DNA of 44,295 nucleotides from Gammaproteobacteria bacterium. Lineage in GTDB: Bacteria > Pseudomonadota > Gammaproteobacteria > GCA-001735895. A program made the position numbers and the translations under genes. Positions 24,457-35,400 of this stretch are shown here, piece by piece. The stretch lies in NCBI GenBank assembly GCA_030066085.1, contig JASJCI010000004.1, forward strand, positions 1 through 44,295. The letters are read 5' to 3'. The notes under the pieces were generated by a model. That model had not been told where the DNA came from. It saw nothing but the letters and a program-made list of their open reading frames with translations, and made no database searches. How positions within the stretch are numbered: position 1 is the first letter of the stretch; the number at the start of each line of letters is the position of its first letter.

Positions 24457-25716
24457 ATGACGACTAACGAATCAGCATTACTGGAGCACTGGCTGGGATT
24501 GCTGTGCCGGATGATCCCGGGCCTGGGCCAGGCAGTGCTGCTGCCGGACAGTGCGGAGGAAGACGGTCGCATGAGCCGCTGGCCGGCCGGCTGCGAACCC
24601 CGCGAGGAAACGATTTCCACCGCCCGCCTGGCCGCGGGCCAGCAAAAGACCGTGACCACCACGCTTGCGGCGAGCCCGGGCAACGACGCGCCCGTCGACA
24701 TGATCATCGCCCTGCCCCTGGCGAGGACCGTTGGCGAGCGCGCCGGCCTCGCGGTGATGGTCAAGGTCAAGCCGTCACAACAGGCCGCGGTTAGCCAGAT
24801 CCTGCAGTGGGGCGAGGACTGGCTGGAACTGTTGATGAACCATCAGCAAACGCCAGGCCCGCCATCCGCCGAGCTGCCCGCAACGCCAGCGGGCAAATCC
24901 TGGTTCGCCCATCCCCTGCGCCTGGCCCTGCTCGGCCTCGCGCTCCTGCTGGGCGTAGCGGCGGTTACTCCCGGGACCTACCGGGTCACGTCCCCCGCCA
25001 ACATCGAAGGCAAGGTGCAGCGCGCGGTGGTCGCGCCGTTCGACGGTTACATCGCGGCCGCTTACGCGCGCGCCGGCGAGATCGTCGCCGCCGGTGACAT
25101 CATCGCGGAGCTCGATATCGAGGAACTGCGCCTGCAACAGCAACGCCATAGCGCCGAAAGGGGCGAATACGACCGCCAGTACCGCAAGGCGCTCGCGGCC
25201 CGCGATCAGACCCAGGCGCATATTTACAAATCACAGGTCAAACAGGCCGAGGCCCAGCTCGACCTGATCGCGCAAAAGATCGCGCGCGCCGGACTGACAT
25301 CGACGCTCGACGGCGTGATTATTTCCGGCGACCTGAGCCGCTCGCTGGGCGCACCGGTGACGACCGGCGACGTACTGTTCGAGGTTGCCCCGCTGGACGA
25401 ATATCGCCTGATCGTCCAGGTCGATCAGAAGCAGGTAGCCGATGTCGCCGAGGGCCAGCACGGCGAACTGCATCTCAGGGCGCTGCCCGGTAACGGGCTG
25501 CCGTTTGTCGTGCACAAGGTTTCGCCGGTTTACGAAGCGGCCGCGGATGGCATCACCTACCGCGTCGAAGCGCAACTCACTACGCACGAACCGGCACTGC
25601 GGCCGGGCATGGAGGGTTTTGCCAGGATAGAAATCGGCGCGCGCAGCCTGCTATGGATCTATACGCACGAACTGCTCGACCTGTTGCGCCTGTGGGCATG
25701 GCGATGGCTGCCGTAA
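24457..25716 (+). CDS. HlyD-family membrane fusion protein with N-terminal GAF-like domain
   Basis: This 419-residue protein has an N-terminal cytoplasmic domain (about 1-130) of GAF-like layout ending ILQWGEDWLELLM. One membrane segment follows (about 152-172, LRLALLGLALLLGVAAV), then a lipoyl/barrel-sandwich hybrid (VVAPFDGYIAAAYARAGEIVAAGDIIAELD), a short coiled-coil hairpin (about 225-275), the second lipoyl half (TSTLDGVIISGDLSRSLGAPV) and a beta-barrel domain. Such adaptors bridge inner-membrane transporters and outer-membrane channels. Its stop lies within the start of the next gene (about 19-bp overlap), and it opens the plus-strand cassette. A sensory domain on an export adaptor is unusual. 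No ABC transporter is encoded nearby. Confidence 0.85.
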   Translation: MTTNESALLEHWLGLLCRMIPGLGQAVLLPDSAEEDGRMSRWPAGCEPREETISTARLAAGQQKTVTTTLAASPGNDAPVDMIIALPLARTVGERAGLAVMVKVKPSQQAAVSQILQWGEDWLELLMNHQQTPGPPSAELPATPAGKSWFAHPLRLALLGLALLLGVAAVTPGTYRVTSPANIEGKVQRAVVAPFDGYIAAAYARAGEIVAAGDIIAELDIEELRLQQQRHSAERGEYDRQYRKALAARDQTQAHIYKSQVKQAEAQLDLIAQKIARAGLTSTLDGVIISGDLSRSLGAPVTTGDVLFEVAPLDEYRLIVQVDQKQVADVAEGQHGELHLRALPGNGLPFVVHKVSPVYEAAADGITYRVEAQLTTHEPALRPGMEGFARIEIGARSLLWIYTHELLDLLRLWAWRWLP

Positions 25717-27845
25717 GCGCAAGCGCGGAATCGACGCAGGTCGACGAAGCCTGGCACAGCATCGCCGAGCTGAAGCCGAGCCCGTCACCCTCGGTCAGCT
25801 TTTTCCAGCACCACTACCGCGGCCAACCCTGGCTGATCATCGCCGACGAGCACAGTCAAAACTACTTTCGCTGCAGTAACGATGCCGGGCAATTTCTGGC
25901 CCTGCTCGACGGCACGACCAGCATCGCGCAGGCGCTGGAGCAGGCGCGGCAATCGGGTTCGCCGAACCTGCAGCGGCAGGATGTCGTGATGCTGCTGGCC
26001 AACCTCAAGTCCGCGGGCCTGCTGCGCGACGACGCGGCCGCCAACGACGAAGCCGTATCGGTACCACCCGCGACGGGCGCGAACCGCTGGCTCAGCCCTT
26101 TTTCGATCCGCTTCAGGCTGTTCGACCCCGACCGACTGTTACAGAAGACGCTGCACCTGTACCGGCCGCTGTTCACGACGCCTGTTCTGCTGCTGTGGTG
26201 CGGGCTGGTGGTACTGGCGCTGGCGACGGCCATGCTGAACTGGTCCGCGCTCGGCGAGCACGCCGGCGCGAGATTTTCCGATCCGCGCAACCTGCTCTGG
26301 TACTGGCTGCTGTATCCCGTGATCAAGGGCCTGCACGAGCTGGGTCACGCCTGCGCCACCCGCCGCTGGGGCGGCGCGGTACACGACATGGGCATCATGC
26401 TGCTGGTTTTCTTCCCGGTACCCTACGTCGACAGTTCCGCGGCCAATCGCTTCGGCGACCGCGGCCAACGTATCGTGGTGTGCGCCGCGGGGATCATGGT
26501 CGAGGTATTTCTCGCCGCCGGCGCCCTGCTGGTGTGGGCGAACACGGATCATGGCCTGCTGCACGACCTTGCCTTCGACGTGGTGATCATCGCGGGAGTA
26601 TCGACCCTGCTGTTCAATGCCAATCCGCTGCTGCGCTTCGACGGCTATTATCTCCTGGGCGAGCTGATCCAGATACCGAATCTCGGCACGCGCTCGGACC
26701 AGTACCTGGCCTACCTGGGCAAACATTACCTGCTGCGCCTGCCCGACACGGCCAGCCCGGTAACCGCCGTCGGCGAGGAAAAATGGCTCATAAGTTTCGG
26801 TATCTGCTCGCGCATCTACCGGGTCCTGCTGACCTTCGTCATCGCGCTGTGGGTGGCCGCGGAGTTCCTGGTCATCGGCGCGTTGCTGGCCCTGTGGGCG
26901 GTCATCGGCCAGGTCGTTTATCCCCTGCTGCGCGCTTGCGCGCGGCTGTTACCGCAGGTTGTACAGGCCGGCAAAACGGGTCGCCTGCTGGCGGTAGTTG
27001 CACTGCTCTCGGCCGTGGTTTTCGCCGGCCTGACGGTTCCGGTCGGCCACAGCACCTACGCCGAGGGGGTCGTCAGCCTGCCCGAGAACGCCCTGATCCG
27101 CGCCGGCGCCGATGGCATCGTTACGCGCGTGCTGGCGGCCGACGGCAACCCGGTCGAGCGCGGCGAAGTTGTCATTCAGCTCGAAAACCTGTCGCTGGAA
27201 GCACGGCGGAACAGCCTGCTGGCGCGCCTCGAGGAGACCCGTGCGCGCCAGCGACAGGTGTTCCTGCAGGACCGCACCCAGGCCGATATTTTGCGGGCTA
27301 AAGTATCGGCGATCGAGGCCGATATAGCGGAAGTACAGGAGCAACTGGAGAGCCTGGCGGTTGTCAGCGCAACGGGTGGCATATTGTCGCTGCCGCGCGC
27401 GCGGGACCTGCCGGGCCGATATATCAGCAGGGGTGACGTGATTGGTTACGCGGCCGGCAGCGGTCGAACCAGCGCCCTGGTCGTCATCCCGCAACAAGAC
27501 ATCGATCTGGTGAGAAGTAACATGCAATCGATAGAAGTCAGGATGAGCGCCCGCCCCGCCGAGACCTACCACGCCGAATTCCTGCGCGAGCTGCCGCAGG
27601 GCACCGACCGCCTGCCCGACCGCATGCTGGGTTCGTCCGGCCAGGTGACCGTCGATGCGCGCGATGCCAGCGGCACGCAGTTGCTGTCGAATGTCTTCCT
27701 GGTCGAAATTGCCATGCCCGGGGATTTGTCCGGGAATTACCTCGGACAACGACTGCACGTGCGCTTCGTGCATCCGGCCGAGTCGCTCGGCAACCGGCTG
27801 CTGCGCAGGCTCGAGCAGTTCAGGCAACAGGCGCCGTTCGCGTAA
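25698..27845 (+). CDS. PqqD-like / M50 site-2 protease / HlyD fusion
   Basis: The protein has about 715 residues from the ATG at 25698 (25704 is also possible). The N-terminal ~110 residues resemble a PqqD-type winged helix (YFRCSNDAGQFLALLDGTTS...LLANLKSAGLL). A polytopic M50 domain follows (about 140-440), with the zinc motif HELGH and the third-ligand segment NPLLRFDGYY, so an active metalloprotease is expected. About seven membrane segments are visible. After the last (LLAVVALLSAVVFAGLTVPV), the C-terminal ~250 residues are periplasmic and HlyD-like, with lipoyl halves and a short coiled coil. Similar fusions occur next to HlyD genes. Here it lies two genes before a giant protein with a C-terminal membrane segment, a possible substrate. 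That link is inference. Confidence 0.85.
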   Translation: MAMAAVSASAESTQVDEAWHSIAELKPSPSPSVSFFQHHYRGQPWLIIADEHSQNYFRCSNDAGQFLALLDGTTSIAQALEQARQSGSPNLQRQDVVMLLANLKSAGLLRDDAAANDEAVSVPPATGANRWLSPFSIRFRLFDPDRLLQKTLHLYRPLFTTPVLLLWCGLVVLALATAMLNWSALGEHAGARFSDPRNLLWYWLLYPVIKGLHELGHACATRRWGGAVHDMGIMLLVFFPVPYVDSSAANRFGDRGQRIVVCAAGIMVEVFLAAGALLVWANTDHGLLHDLAFDVVIIAGVSTLLFNANPLLRFDGYYLLGELIQIPNLGTRSDQYLAYLGKHYLLRLPDTASPVTAVGEEKWLISFGICSRIYRVLLTFVIALWVAAEFLVIGALLALWAVIGQVVYPLLRACARLLPQVVQAGKTGRLLAVVALLSAVVFAGLTVPVGHSTYAEGVVSLPENALIRAGADGIVTRVLAADGNPVERGEVVIQLENLSLEARRNSLLARLEETRARQRQVFLQDRTQADILRAKVSAIEADIAEVQEQLESLAVVSATGGILSLPRARDLPGRYISRGDVIGYAAGSGRTSALVVIPQQDIDLVRSNMQSIEVRMSARPAETYHAEFLRELPQGTDRLPDRMLGSSGQVTVDARDASGTQLLSNVFLVEIAMPGDLSGNYLGQRLHVRFVHPAESLGNRLLRRLEQFRQQAPFA

Positions 27846-27857
27846 CCCGGGTCGAGC

Positions 27858-29324
27858 ATGAATAAAGCGCATTCAGAATTACAGCAACCGCGGCAAGCCC
27901 CCTGCCAGATCGATCGCGTGCAACTTTTACCGTCAAACCGGGCCCAGCGGACCAGGCGGGTGCTTGCGGGACTGCTGCTTTGCGGCGCCGTGCACGCCTC
28001 GGGTCAGCCGCTGGCCGCCGCGGAGACCCGTGCGTACAGCCCGATCCCGGCGGTCGACTGCGTGATCAATCCCTACCGCGTGGTCGATATCGCCAGCCCG
28101 GTGGCAGGCGTCATCGAGAACGTCTATGTCGAGCGCAGCCAGCAGGTAGCCGCCGGCGAGGTGCTGGCGCAGCTCGAGGCCAGCGTCGAGCGCGCCAATG
28201 TCGAGCTGGCCCGGTATCGTGCCGGCATCCGCTCCGAGATCGGTCTCGGTGAAGTCAACATCAGCTTCGATCGCCAGCGCAAGAAACGGATCGACGTGCT
28301 GCTCGAGGAACAGAATATCTCGCTCGACAACGCCGACCAGATCGAGCGCGAGGTGCAGCTGTCGAAGTGGAAACTGAAGCAGGCCCGCGAACTGGCCGAT
28401 ATCCGCCAGCTCGAGCTGCGCAGGGCCGAGGAACAACTGCGGCAAAAGTCGATCCCGGCACCGTTCGACGGTTTCGTGCTGGATACCTTCAAGTACCGCG
28501 GAGAATATGTCGAAGACCAGGCGATCCTGCGCCTGGCCCAGCTCGATCCGCTGGTGATCGAGGCGATCGTGCCGATGGAGAATTTCGGCGAGATCCAGCC
28601 CGGCATGCAGGCGGAGATACTGGCCGAGGTCCTGCTCAAGGACAGGCTGCAGGGTGAAGTCATCGCGGTCGACCGCATCGGCGACACCGCGAGCAATACC
28701 TTCGGCGTCAAGCTGCGCATGCCCAACCCGGACAACCGTATTCCCGCGGGCCTGAAATGCGTGGTCAAATTTCTCGCGATGACAGAAGCTCCGCCAGCCG
28801 CGGAAACCAGCGCGCAGGTGCCGGACGAGGAACCGGCAAACCGCATCATCAGGACCGCGCAGCCCTCGGCGCAACCGTCGAGCTTTGCGCTCATCTCGAC
28901 CGCCGGTGCCGCGGCCTTACCCGACGCGGACATATCCGCACCGACGGCAGCGCCCGCGGACGCACTCGCGGAGGTGTCCCCGGTGGAGATTGTCGACGAC
29001 ACGGCCGTCGGCCAGCAAACCTCCGCGCAAGCGGAGACTGCGGCAGCGGCGTCATCCGCCGAACCGCCACTGGCCGTGCTGACGGAGCAAATTCCGAGCA
29101 GCTACATGCTCCTGGTCGAGCAATCGTCGCGCGAGGACGGTACGCCCGACACCATCCAGCGCCTGCGTGACGCCGGCATCGACGATTTCATGCTGTTCGG
29201 CAGCGGCACCCACGCCGGTTACATCTCGCTGGGGGTATACGGCAAGCACGCCAACGCGGTCGCTCGCCAACAGGCGCTCGACCGACTCGGCTTCACTCCG
29301 TCTATCGTCGAACGTTTCGACTAG
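27858..29324 (+). CDS. HlyD/RND-type periplasmic adaptor with C-terminal SPOR-like domain
   Basis: This 488-residue protein has a basic N-terminus and a signal sequence (about 35-56, ending PLAAAETR). The adaptor body (about 60-310) has lipoyl halves (DIASPVAGVIENVYVERSQQ, IPAPFDGFVLDTFKYRGEYV) around a helical hairpin (about 115-195), then a beta-barrel. An Ala/Pro-rich linker (about 315-405) leads to a SPOR-like domain (about 415-488; YMLLVEQSS, GYISLGVYGKHANA, RLGFTPSIVERF). SPOR domains bind peptidoglycan lacking stem peptides, often at division sites. Fusion to an export adaptor is unusual and could anchor or localise the export site. It starts 12 bases after the M50 gene. No lipobox is seen. 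Confidence 0.85.
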   Translation: MNKAHSELQQPRQAPCQIDRVQLLPSNRAQRTRRVLAGLLLCGAVHASGQPLAAAETRAYSPIPAVDCVINPYRVVDIASPVAGVIENVYVERSQQVAAGEVLAQLEASVERANVELARYRAGIRSEIGLGEVNISFDRQRKKRIDVLLEEQNISLDNADQIEREVQLSKWKLKQARELADIRQLELRRAEEQLRQKSIPAPFDGFVLDTFKYRGEYVEDQAILRLAQLDPLVIEAIVPMENFGEIQPGMQAEILAEVLLKDRLQGEVIAVDRIGDTASNTFGVKLRMPNPDNRIPAGLKCVVKFLAMTEAPPAAETSAQVPDEEPANRIIRTAQPSAQPSSFALISTAGAAALPDADISAPTAAPADALAEVSPVEIVDDTAVGQQTSAQAETAAAASSAEPPLAVLTEQIPSSYMLLVEQSSREDGTPDTIQRLRDAGIDDFMLFGSGTHAGYISLGVYGKHANAVARQQALDRLGFTPSIVERFD

Positions 29325-29341
29325 GCCGCGGCCACCGATGG

Positions 29342-29412
29342 CTCCCGCGCACGCAATCCCGAACACGACGACCGGATCTTCCGGTACTCCCGCGCGCGCA
29401 ACCCGGACAATT
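29342..29412 (+). repeat. Short direct repeat and hairpin before the giant gene
   Basis: Two similar ~25-base units beginning CTCCCGCGC (29342 and 29387, period 45) flank a perfect small hairpin, ACCGGA-TCT-TCCGGT (29371-29385). They fill the 90-base gap between the adaptor and giant-protein genes. The hairpin could modulate expression of the giant protein relative to the adaptors, but nothing in the sequence proves this. Confidence 0.4.
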
Positions 29413-29414
29413 CG

Positions 29415-32400
29415 ATGCGCAAGCTAAAACCCGGCACACGCGGCGTCGCGCCTGCGCTCGCCAGGACCTCGCCGATATTCTTCGAGCGCATGGAGCCCCG
29501 CATCCTGCTGTCGGCCGATGCGCTGTCCGGGCTGGCACCGGCAGACCCGTTCGGTGACAACGACCCGGCGCGAAATGTGATGAATGCCGGCGAGAGTGCC
29601 GGTTACCTGCTGGAAATTTATGCCGCGAACGCAGGCGACCAGGATAACGAGCCGATCGCAATAGACCAGGCCGGGTTGCTCGATACGTTGCGGACAAACT
29701 TCGACGATATCGAGCCGGTTGCCGATAGCGCCAGTATGCTCGGCGCGCTGCTCGACAGCCAGCAGGTCGAAAACCGTCGCGAGGTCGTGTTCGTCGATGC
29801 CGCCACGCCGGATTACCAGCAGTTGCTCGCTGCGTTCGATACCGATACGCCCGGCACCGACTACCAGGTCTTCGTGCTCCAGTCCGATCGCGACGGCATC
29901 GAGCAAATCAGCGAAATCCTCGCCGGCTTTGATGGCATCGACGCACTGCACCTGGTCAGCCACGGCAATCAACAGGGCATCCAGCTCGGAACAGGCTGGC
30001 TCGACCAGGCATCAATCGATCGTTACGCGACAGCCATCGGCGGCTGGTCGGCCGCGCTGGATAAAGACGCCGATTTGCTGATTTACGGCTGCAACCTGGC
30101 CGCCGGTCCTTCCGGCCAACAGCTCGTTACCAGCCTCGCCGAACTGACCACCGCCGACGTCGCGGCGAGCGACGACCTGACGGGGGCCACGCGGCTCGGT
30201 GGCGACTGGGAGCTCGAATACGTCTATGGCGACATAGAGACTGCTGTCAGCTTCGCCGCGACAGCACAGCAGGCATGGTCCAACGTGCTGGCCGTGAGCA
30301 GCCTGAACCCTTCCCAGGACAGTTACATCGATATCAACTCGAGTACTTCGAATTACGGGTCGGCAACCAGCTTGATCATCGACCGATCAGGCGGTGACGA
30401 AGGCGACCAGAGAGCCCTGTTACAGTTCGACCTGTCCTTTATTGCATCCAGCTCGACGATCAACAGCGCCGACCTCGTGTTGGAAGCAACGGCCACCACC
30501 GGACCCTTCACCGTTTACGTCTACGAGGTTACCCAGGCCTGGAACGAGGGCACGGTCACCTGGGATACGGCGCCAACTTACGACAACTCCAGCGTCACGA
30601 CACTCACGCCAGCAGGTACGGGTCAGCACAGCTTCGACCTGACCGCGCTGGTACAGGACTGGGTCGATGGCAGCAAAACCAACTTCGGCATCATGCTGGG
30701 TAGTTCGGAACCGGGCACCACGACATTTACCTACGACAGCTACGAAGGCACGAATGCTCCTCGACTTGTGCTTGACTACACCAATGCGGCTCCCGTCGCG
30801 CAGGACGACAGCTACAGCACGCTCGAAGACGTCAACCTCGTCGTGAGTAGCGGCAACGACCTGCTCGACAACGACAGTGACGCTGACGGCAATACGCTGA
30901 CCGCCGAGGTCACCGATGGCCCGGATAACGGGACACTGGTGTTCGCTCCCGCCGGCCTCGGCAGCGACACCAACCTGACCAACGAGGTGGCCTTCGATCA
31001 TCACCCCCGCTGGTCGCCCGATGGCAGCAAGATCGCCTTCACCTCCGAGAGCGGCGCCGGTGGCGACCGCGATATCTATGTCATGAATGCCGACGGCACC
31101 GGCGTCACGGCGCTGACCACGGACGGGACTTTTACCGACGAACAGCCGGTGTGGTCACCGGACGGCAGCATGCTCGCGATCACGTCGAATCGCGACGGCG
31201 ACAACGAGATCTTCATCATCGATGCAACCGACGGCAGTGTCATCCGTCAGCTCACCAGCGACGCTGGCGCGGATCAGCGTCCGACCTGGTCCCCCGACGG
31301 CAGCCAGATCGCATGGACCTCGGACCGCGGCGGTGACTTCGATATCTGGGTTGCCAACGCCGACGGCTCGGGCGTACCGACCCGGCTGACCAGCGCTGGC
31401 GGGGATGACACGCAGCCGGTCTGGTCGCCGGACGGCAGCAAGATCCTGTTCACCTCGTTACGCGACGGCAATGAAAACATCTACGTGATGGACGCCGATG
31501 GCAATAATCAAAACCAGTTGACCAGCGACACTGGCAGCGATCGTATCGGCGGCTGGTCACCGGACGGCTCCAAGATATTCTTCACCTCGGACCGTTCCGG
31601 TAATTACGACATCTGGGTAATGGACGCCGACGGTTCCAACGAACGTGTCGTCGAAGCCACCGCCACCGATGAATTCTGGACCGAAGTGTCGCCCGACGGC
31701 ACGACGATGCTGACGATGCGCGGCTTCGAGATCTACAGCATGCCGCTGCAGTTCGACGGCACCTTCACCTACGTCCCGGACGCGGGCTTCTCGGGCGTGG
31801 ACAGTTTCTCCTACGTCGCAAACGACGGCAGCGAGAATTCCAACGTCGCGACGGCATCGATCACGGTTAATCCCGACATTCCGCCCATGGCGCAGGATGA
31901 CAGCTATACCACCGATGCAGATACGGTACTCACGCTGGCAGCACCCGGCGTACTGGCCAACGACAGCGCATCGATTGCGACCCCCGGCGCCACGCTCGAG
32001 TACATCGCGCAACAGGATACCGATGGCAATAACACCTGGGAGGACACGACCGGAGTCGCCGGCTACGACTTCGATTTCAGCGGTTCGGACGTGGTTCGCG
32101 ACGACAGCATCGGCGACGCGCAGGCGGGAATTTCGGCCGCCTACGTCTTCGGTTCGGGCGCCGCGGTGACGCCTAACCTGGGCTTGTCACCCGACCTGTT
32201 TGCCGACCTGCCGGGCAACCCGACCGACGCGGCCGCGAGTTTCGAATTCTGGATCCGGCCGACCGACGCGAGCGGTTCCGAGATCATCTTTGACGTCGGC
32301 AACGGTGTCGACAGTGCGGGTAACGAGGGCGCGTCGCTGCGCCTCAACGGATCGTTACTCGAGTGGGTCGTGTGGGACGACAATGGCAATGACATCGCCT

Positions 32401-35400
32401 TCGCGACCCGGGACATCAGCGCCGAAATCGCCTCCGGCAAGTTCATCCAGGTCGTCGCCACGATCGACCCGAACGATCCCGCCACCACGGTCTCGCTGTC
32501 GATCAACGGCGGCCCCTCGGATACCGACTACGATGGCGGAATCAATGACTGGGAGTCTCCGGGAGAATCGCCGTCGATTGGCGACAATGATGGCTTCACG
32601 CGGGTTTTGAACACTTCCCCCGATGCGGAATTCTTCCAGGGTGAAATCGCGGCTTTCCGCTTTTACGAGTCGGTTCTGAGTGCCGCCGAAATCCAGAAAA
32701 ACTTCGACTCCATGTATTTCAGCGTCGTCGGGCACGATGCGACCAGTACGCTCGGTGCCGCCGTGACAGTCAATGGTGACGGCAGTTTCAGCTACGACCC
32801 CGGCGCCCTGTTCGACGGCCTGGCCGCCGGTGCAACCGTCGTCGATACGTTCGACTACACGATCGAAGACACGGAAGGCAGCCAGGATACGGCCACCGTT
32901 TCCGTTACCGTGACCGGGGTTAACGATGCCCCGACCGCGACCAACCTCAGCAGCACCTCGGCTTATAACGAGGGTGACGCCAGCGTACCGATTACCGATA
33001 TCGTGGTCAGCGACGTCGACACGGGCGAGGTCATCACCGCAACCCTGACGCTGGTCGATACCGCCACCGGCAGCCTCAGCACCAACGACGGCGCGATCTA
33101 CACGCCCGGCACTGGCGTCTGGTCCATCACCGGCTCGGTGGCCCAGGTCAACACCGCGCTCGCCAACCTCGTTTTTAACCCCTTGGTCAATAACGATGTC
33201 GACACCACCATCGACGTCAGTATCGACGACGGCAACGAGGATGGCGGTAGTGCGCTCACCGGCACCATCAACCTGGATGTCACGCCGGCCAACGACGCAC
33301 CGACCGCGACCAACCTCAACAGTACTTCGGCCTACAATGAGGGTGACGCCAGCGTGGCGATCACCGATATCGTGGTCAGCGACGTCGACACCGGCGAGGT
33401 CATCACTGCCACGCTGACCCTGGTCGATACCGCCACCGGTAGCCTCAGCGCCAACGATGGTGCGACCTACACGCCGGGCACCGGTATCTGGACCATCACC
33501 GGCTCGGTCGCGCAGGTCAACACCGCGCTCGCCAATCTCGTTTTTAACCCGACGGTCAATAACGATATCGACACGACCATCGACGTCAGTATCGACGACG
33601 GCAGCGGGCCGCTGAGCGGCACCATCAACCTGGATGTCACGCCGGTCAACAACGCACCGACCGCGACCAACCTGAACAGCACTTCGGCCTACAACGAGGG
33701 GGATGCCAGCGTCGCGATCACCGACATCGTCGTCAGCGATGTCGATACCGGCGAGGTGATCACCGCCACGCTGACGCTCACCAATACCGCCACCGGCATC
33801 CTGAGCACCAACGACGGCGCGATCTACACGCCCGGCACTGGCGTGTGGTCCATCACCGGCAGTGTCGCCCAGGTCAACACCGCGCTCGCCAACCTGGTTT
33901 TTTTCCCGGCGCTCAATAACGATGCCGACACCACCATCGACGTCGACATCGACGACGGCAACGAGGATGGCGGTGGTGCGCTCACCGGCACCATCAACCT
34001 GGATGTCACGCCGGTGAACGACCCGCCGACCGCGACCAACCTCAGCAGCACCTCGGTCTACACCGAAGGTGATGCCAGCGTCGCGATCACCGACATCGTC
34101 GTCAGCGACGTCGATACCGGCGAAGTCATCACCGCCACGCTGACGCTGGCCGATACCGCCACCGGCAGCCTCTCTGCCAACGACGGCGCGATCTACACGC
34201 CCGGCACCGGCGTGTGGTCCATCACCGGCAGTGTCGCCCAGGTCAACACCGCGCTCGCCAACCTGGTTTTTTTCCCGGCGCTCAATAACGATGTCGATAC
34301 CACCATCGACGTCGACATCGACGACGGCAGCGGACCATTGACCGGCACCATCGACCTGGATGTCACGCCGGTGAACGATGCACCGACCGCGACCAACCTC
34401 AACAGTACCTCGGCCTATACCGAGGGCGCCGCCAGCGTCGCAATTACCGACATCGTCGTCAGCGACGTCGATACCGGCGAAGTCATCACCGCCACGCTGA
34501 CCCTGGTCGACACCGCCACCGGCAGCCTCAGCGCCAACGATGGTGCGACCTACACGCCGGGCACCGGGGTCTGGAGCATCACTGGCAGTGTCACCCAGGT
34601 CAATACCGCGCTCGCCAACCTGGTTTTTAACCCGTTGGTCAATAACACTGTCGACACGACCATCGACGTCGATATCGACGACGGCAGCGGACCGCTGAGC
34701 GGCACCATCAACCTGGATGTCTCGCCGGCGAACGACGCGCCGACCGCGACCGGCCTCAACAGCACCTCGGCCTACGACGAGGGTGATGCCAGCGTGGCCC
34801 TGAACGACATCGTCATCACCGACACGGATGCCGGCGATATCGTCACCGCCACGCTGACGCTGGTCGACACCGCCACCGGCAGTCTCAGCGCCAACGACGG
34901 CGCCAGCTACGATGCCGCTACCGGCGTCTGGAGCATCACCGGCACGGTGGCGCAGGTCAACACCGCGCTGGCCAACCTGGCGTTCATTCCCAACCCCGGC
35001 AACAACGTCGACAGCAGTATTGCGGTCAGCATCGACGACGGCGACGAGGACGGCAGCGGACCGTTGCTCGGGGTCATGAACATTACCCTGAATCCGCTGC
35101 TCGGTGTCACCGCCATCACGCCGACCCCGCTGCCGGATACCGAGCCGCCGGAGACCGCCCCCCCGACGAATGATCCGGTCGAGCCGCCGGCCGCCAGCGA
35201 GGAGGAGGCAGGGCCGGACGTGGCGGAGAGCGTACTCGAAACCCCGGTGAGCGAGCCACCACCGACCGTCGATACCGATCCCAACGTGGTCGCACAGATC
35301 CGGCAGCCCGACCGGACCTTGCCACCGACCAGCGATGCGAACAGCGAGGATCCACCGACACGCACCGACAACCGGGATGAAACCCGCGCCGCCGACAGGC

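Noticed and set aside
24126-24467. Small plus-strand gene of 113 codons before the GAF-HlyD gene
   Set aside because: Arg/Gln/His-rich composition, no ribosome-binding site, no domain, and it overlaps the next gene's start.
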